Assembly: GCF_000590925.1 (NCBI RefSeq)
Contig: NZ_CP004372.1
Coordinates: 1,965,001-2,029,000 of the forward strand
DNA: 64,000 nt
Direction: 5' to 3'
DNA from: Roseibacterium elongatum DSM 19469
Lineage (GTDB): Bacteria > Pseudomonadota > Alphaproteobacteria > Rhodobacterales > Rhodobacteraceae
The translations under genes were made by a program, and so were the position numbers. The notes under the pieces were generated by a model. That model was not told the DNA's origin, searched no databases, and saw only the letters and a program-made list of their open reading frames with translations. Position 1 is the first letter of the stretch. Every line of letters starts with the position of its first letter. This document shows positions 63,417 through 64,000 of the stretch, in pieces.

Positions 63417-64000
63417 GGGCTCTGTCAGAAGAACTTGGCTTGAGTAGGGCAGGGCGGTTTCGTAGCCTCTGCCGATGACCAAACGCTCCCCATTCAAGTA
63501 CTTCAAAACCAGCCCTGAGATCATCCGCCTGGCGGTGATGCTCTACGTTCGGTTTCCGCTGTCGCTCCGCACCGTGGAGGACCTGCTGCACGAACGCGGT
63601 GTCGATGTCAGCTACGAAACCGTCCGGTTCTGGTGGCATCGCTTCGGCCCGATGTTTGCAGCCGAGATCAAGAAGCGCCGCATCGACGGCATGAAATCGA
63701 GTCGCTGGCAGTGGCACCTCGACGAGATTTTCGTGAAGATCAACGGCGAGAAACACTACCTTTGGAGGGCTGTCGATCACGAAGGCGAGGTGCTGGAAAG
63801 CTACGTCACCAAGACACGCGATCGGAAGGCGGCGTTGAAATTCCTCAGAAAAGCGATGCGCAAGCATGGCGGACCCGAGGTAATCGTGACCGATCGACTG
63901 CGATCCTACGGTGCGGCCCTGAAGGAGCTGGGCGCTGAGGACAATCAGGAAACTGGCCGCTGGGCCAACAACAGAGCGGAGAATTCACATCTGCCATTCC
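63417..64000 (+). mobile_element. IS6-type insertion sequence (left part)
   Basis: GGGCTCTGTCAGAAGAACTTGG at 63417 resembles an IS6-family terminal inverted repeat (GG-CTCTGT start). The transposase gene begins 58 bases later. The right end is outside the window, so inverted-repeat identity and target duplication (usually 8 bp) cannot be checked. Confidence 0.7.
63475..64000 (+). CDS. IS6 family transposase (partial, runs off right edge)
   Basis: The first 175 codons of a DDE transposase: KYFKTSPEIIRLAVMLYVRFPLSLRTVEDLLHERG, SYETVRFWWHRFGP, then WQWHLDEIFVKI (first D), VIVTDRLRSYGAALKELG (second D) and RWANNRAENSHLPF (the E), the IS6 motif set in order. IS6 transposases move by cointegrate formation. 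The frame is intact to the window edge, so the copy may be active. Confidence 0.9.
   Translation, partial: MTKRSPFKYFKTSPEIIRLAVMLYVRFPLSLRTVEDLLHERGVDVSYETVRFWWHRFGPMFAAEIKKRRIDGMKSSRWQWHLDEIFVKINGEKHYLWRAVDHEGEVLESYVTKTRDRKAALKFLRKAMRKHGGPEVIVTDRLRSYGAALKELGAEDNQETGRWANNRAENSHLPF

Larger units (their letters stand above)
56797..64000. mobile_element. Integrated mobile/prophage-like region, right end not in window
   Basis: Everything right of tRNA-Ser is of mobile type: a repeat array, a large serine recombinase with DUF2924 and DUF3489 partners, a ParB-methyltransferase, DUF5681 and terminase large subunit genes, then an IS6-type element. No portal, capsid or tail genes appear before the edge, and no direct repeat of the tRNA end was found, so boundaries are not fixed. 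The left boundary at the tRNA is an inference from gene content. Confidence 0.6.

Overview
The window reads as high-GC alphaproteobacterial chromosome, most likely Rhodobacterales (Roseobacter/Paracoccus relatives). This rests on gene content and order: a Hint-domain protein with a CFASGT motif, a DUF1127 peptide divergent from a LysR gene, ilvC divergent from two adjacent Lrp/AsnC genes, a carA/YqeY pair, an aa3-type ctaD, gatCA, and an RNase P RNA gene. Genus cannot be fixed from sequence alone. No 16S rRNA gene is present.

Layout. (1) 1-12840, all minus strand, is a surface-glycan region. Six glycosyltransferase genes form one tight run at 1-6097; they include two GT61-type enzymes, one fused to a GT8-like domain. 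A second run at 6388-10962 has two uncharacterised proteins followed by a sulfatase fused to C-terminal RTX-like repeats. A GT2 enzyme with a methyltransferase-like C-terminus stands upstream. Paired hairpins at 6270-6344 separate the two runs. (2) 12940-31993 is housekeeping: rnpB, an AmpD-type amidase, gatA/gatC, UPF0173 hydrolase, rpmG, chrA, a BI-1 protein, DUF1127/LysR, quinone oxidoreductase, an XRE regulator, a hisN-type phosphatase, a CAP lipoprotein, an EamA exporter, ilvC with two Lrp regulators, a UbiH-type hydroxylase, a HAD phosphatase and a GntR regulator. (3) 31939-42956 holds a MshEN-GT2 membrane glycosyltransferase, carA, YqeY, DUF2244, ctaD, lipB, a peptidoglycan-binding protein, tRNA-Leu(GAG) and an MsbA-like exporter. 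(4) 43224-48744 is a polyamine-type ABC importer operon (ATPase, binding protein, DUF1330, two permeases). (5) 48893-56495 holds a Hint protein, an AEC transporter, then a minus-strand run SPOR lipoprotein - D,D-carboxypeptidase - tmk - holB - tatD - MBL hydrolase. (6) From tRNA-Ser(TGA) at 56707 to the right edge is mobile DNA: a repeat array with a 21-bp period, a serine recombinase with DUF2924 and DUF3489 partners, a ParB-methyltransferase, a DUF5681 protein, a terminase large subunit, and an IS6-type transposase that runs off the edge.

A recurring oddity is single-base reading-frame breaks in otherwise well-conserved genes: about 10800 (operon head gene), 45746 (DUF1330), 52358 (tatD), 57975 (recombinase), and possibly 61720 (terminase start). 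Several sit at short homopolymers, so assembly error is the first explanation to exclude. The most interesting unexplained structures are the 21-bp-period array beside the recombinase, the sulfatase-RTX fusion with its two co-translated partners, the roughly 265-residue insertion in the PotB-like permease, and the roughly 77-residue insertion in cytochrome oxidase subunit I.
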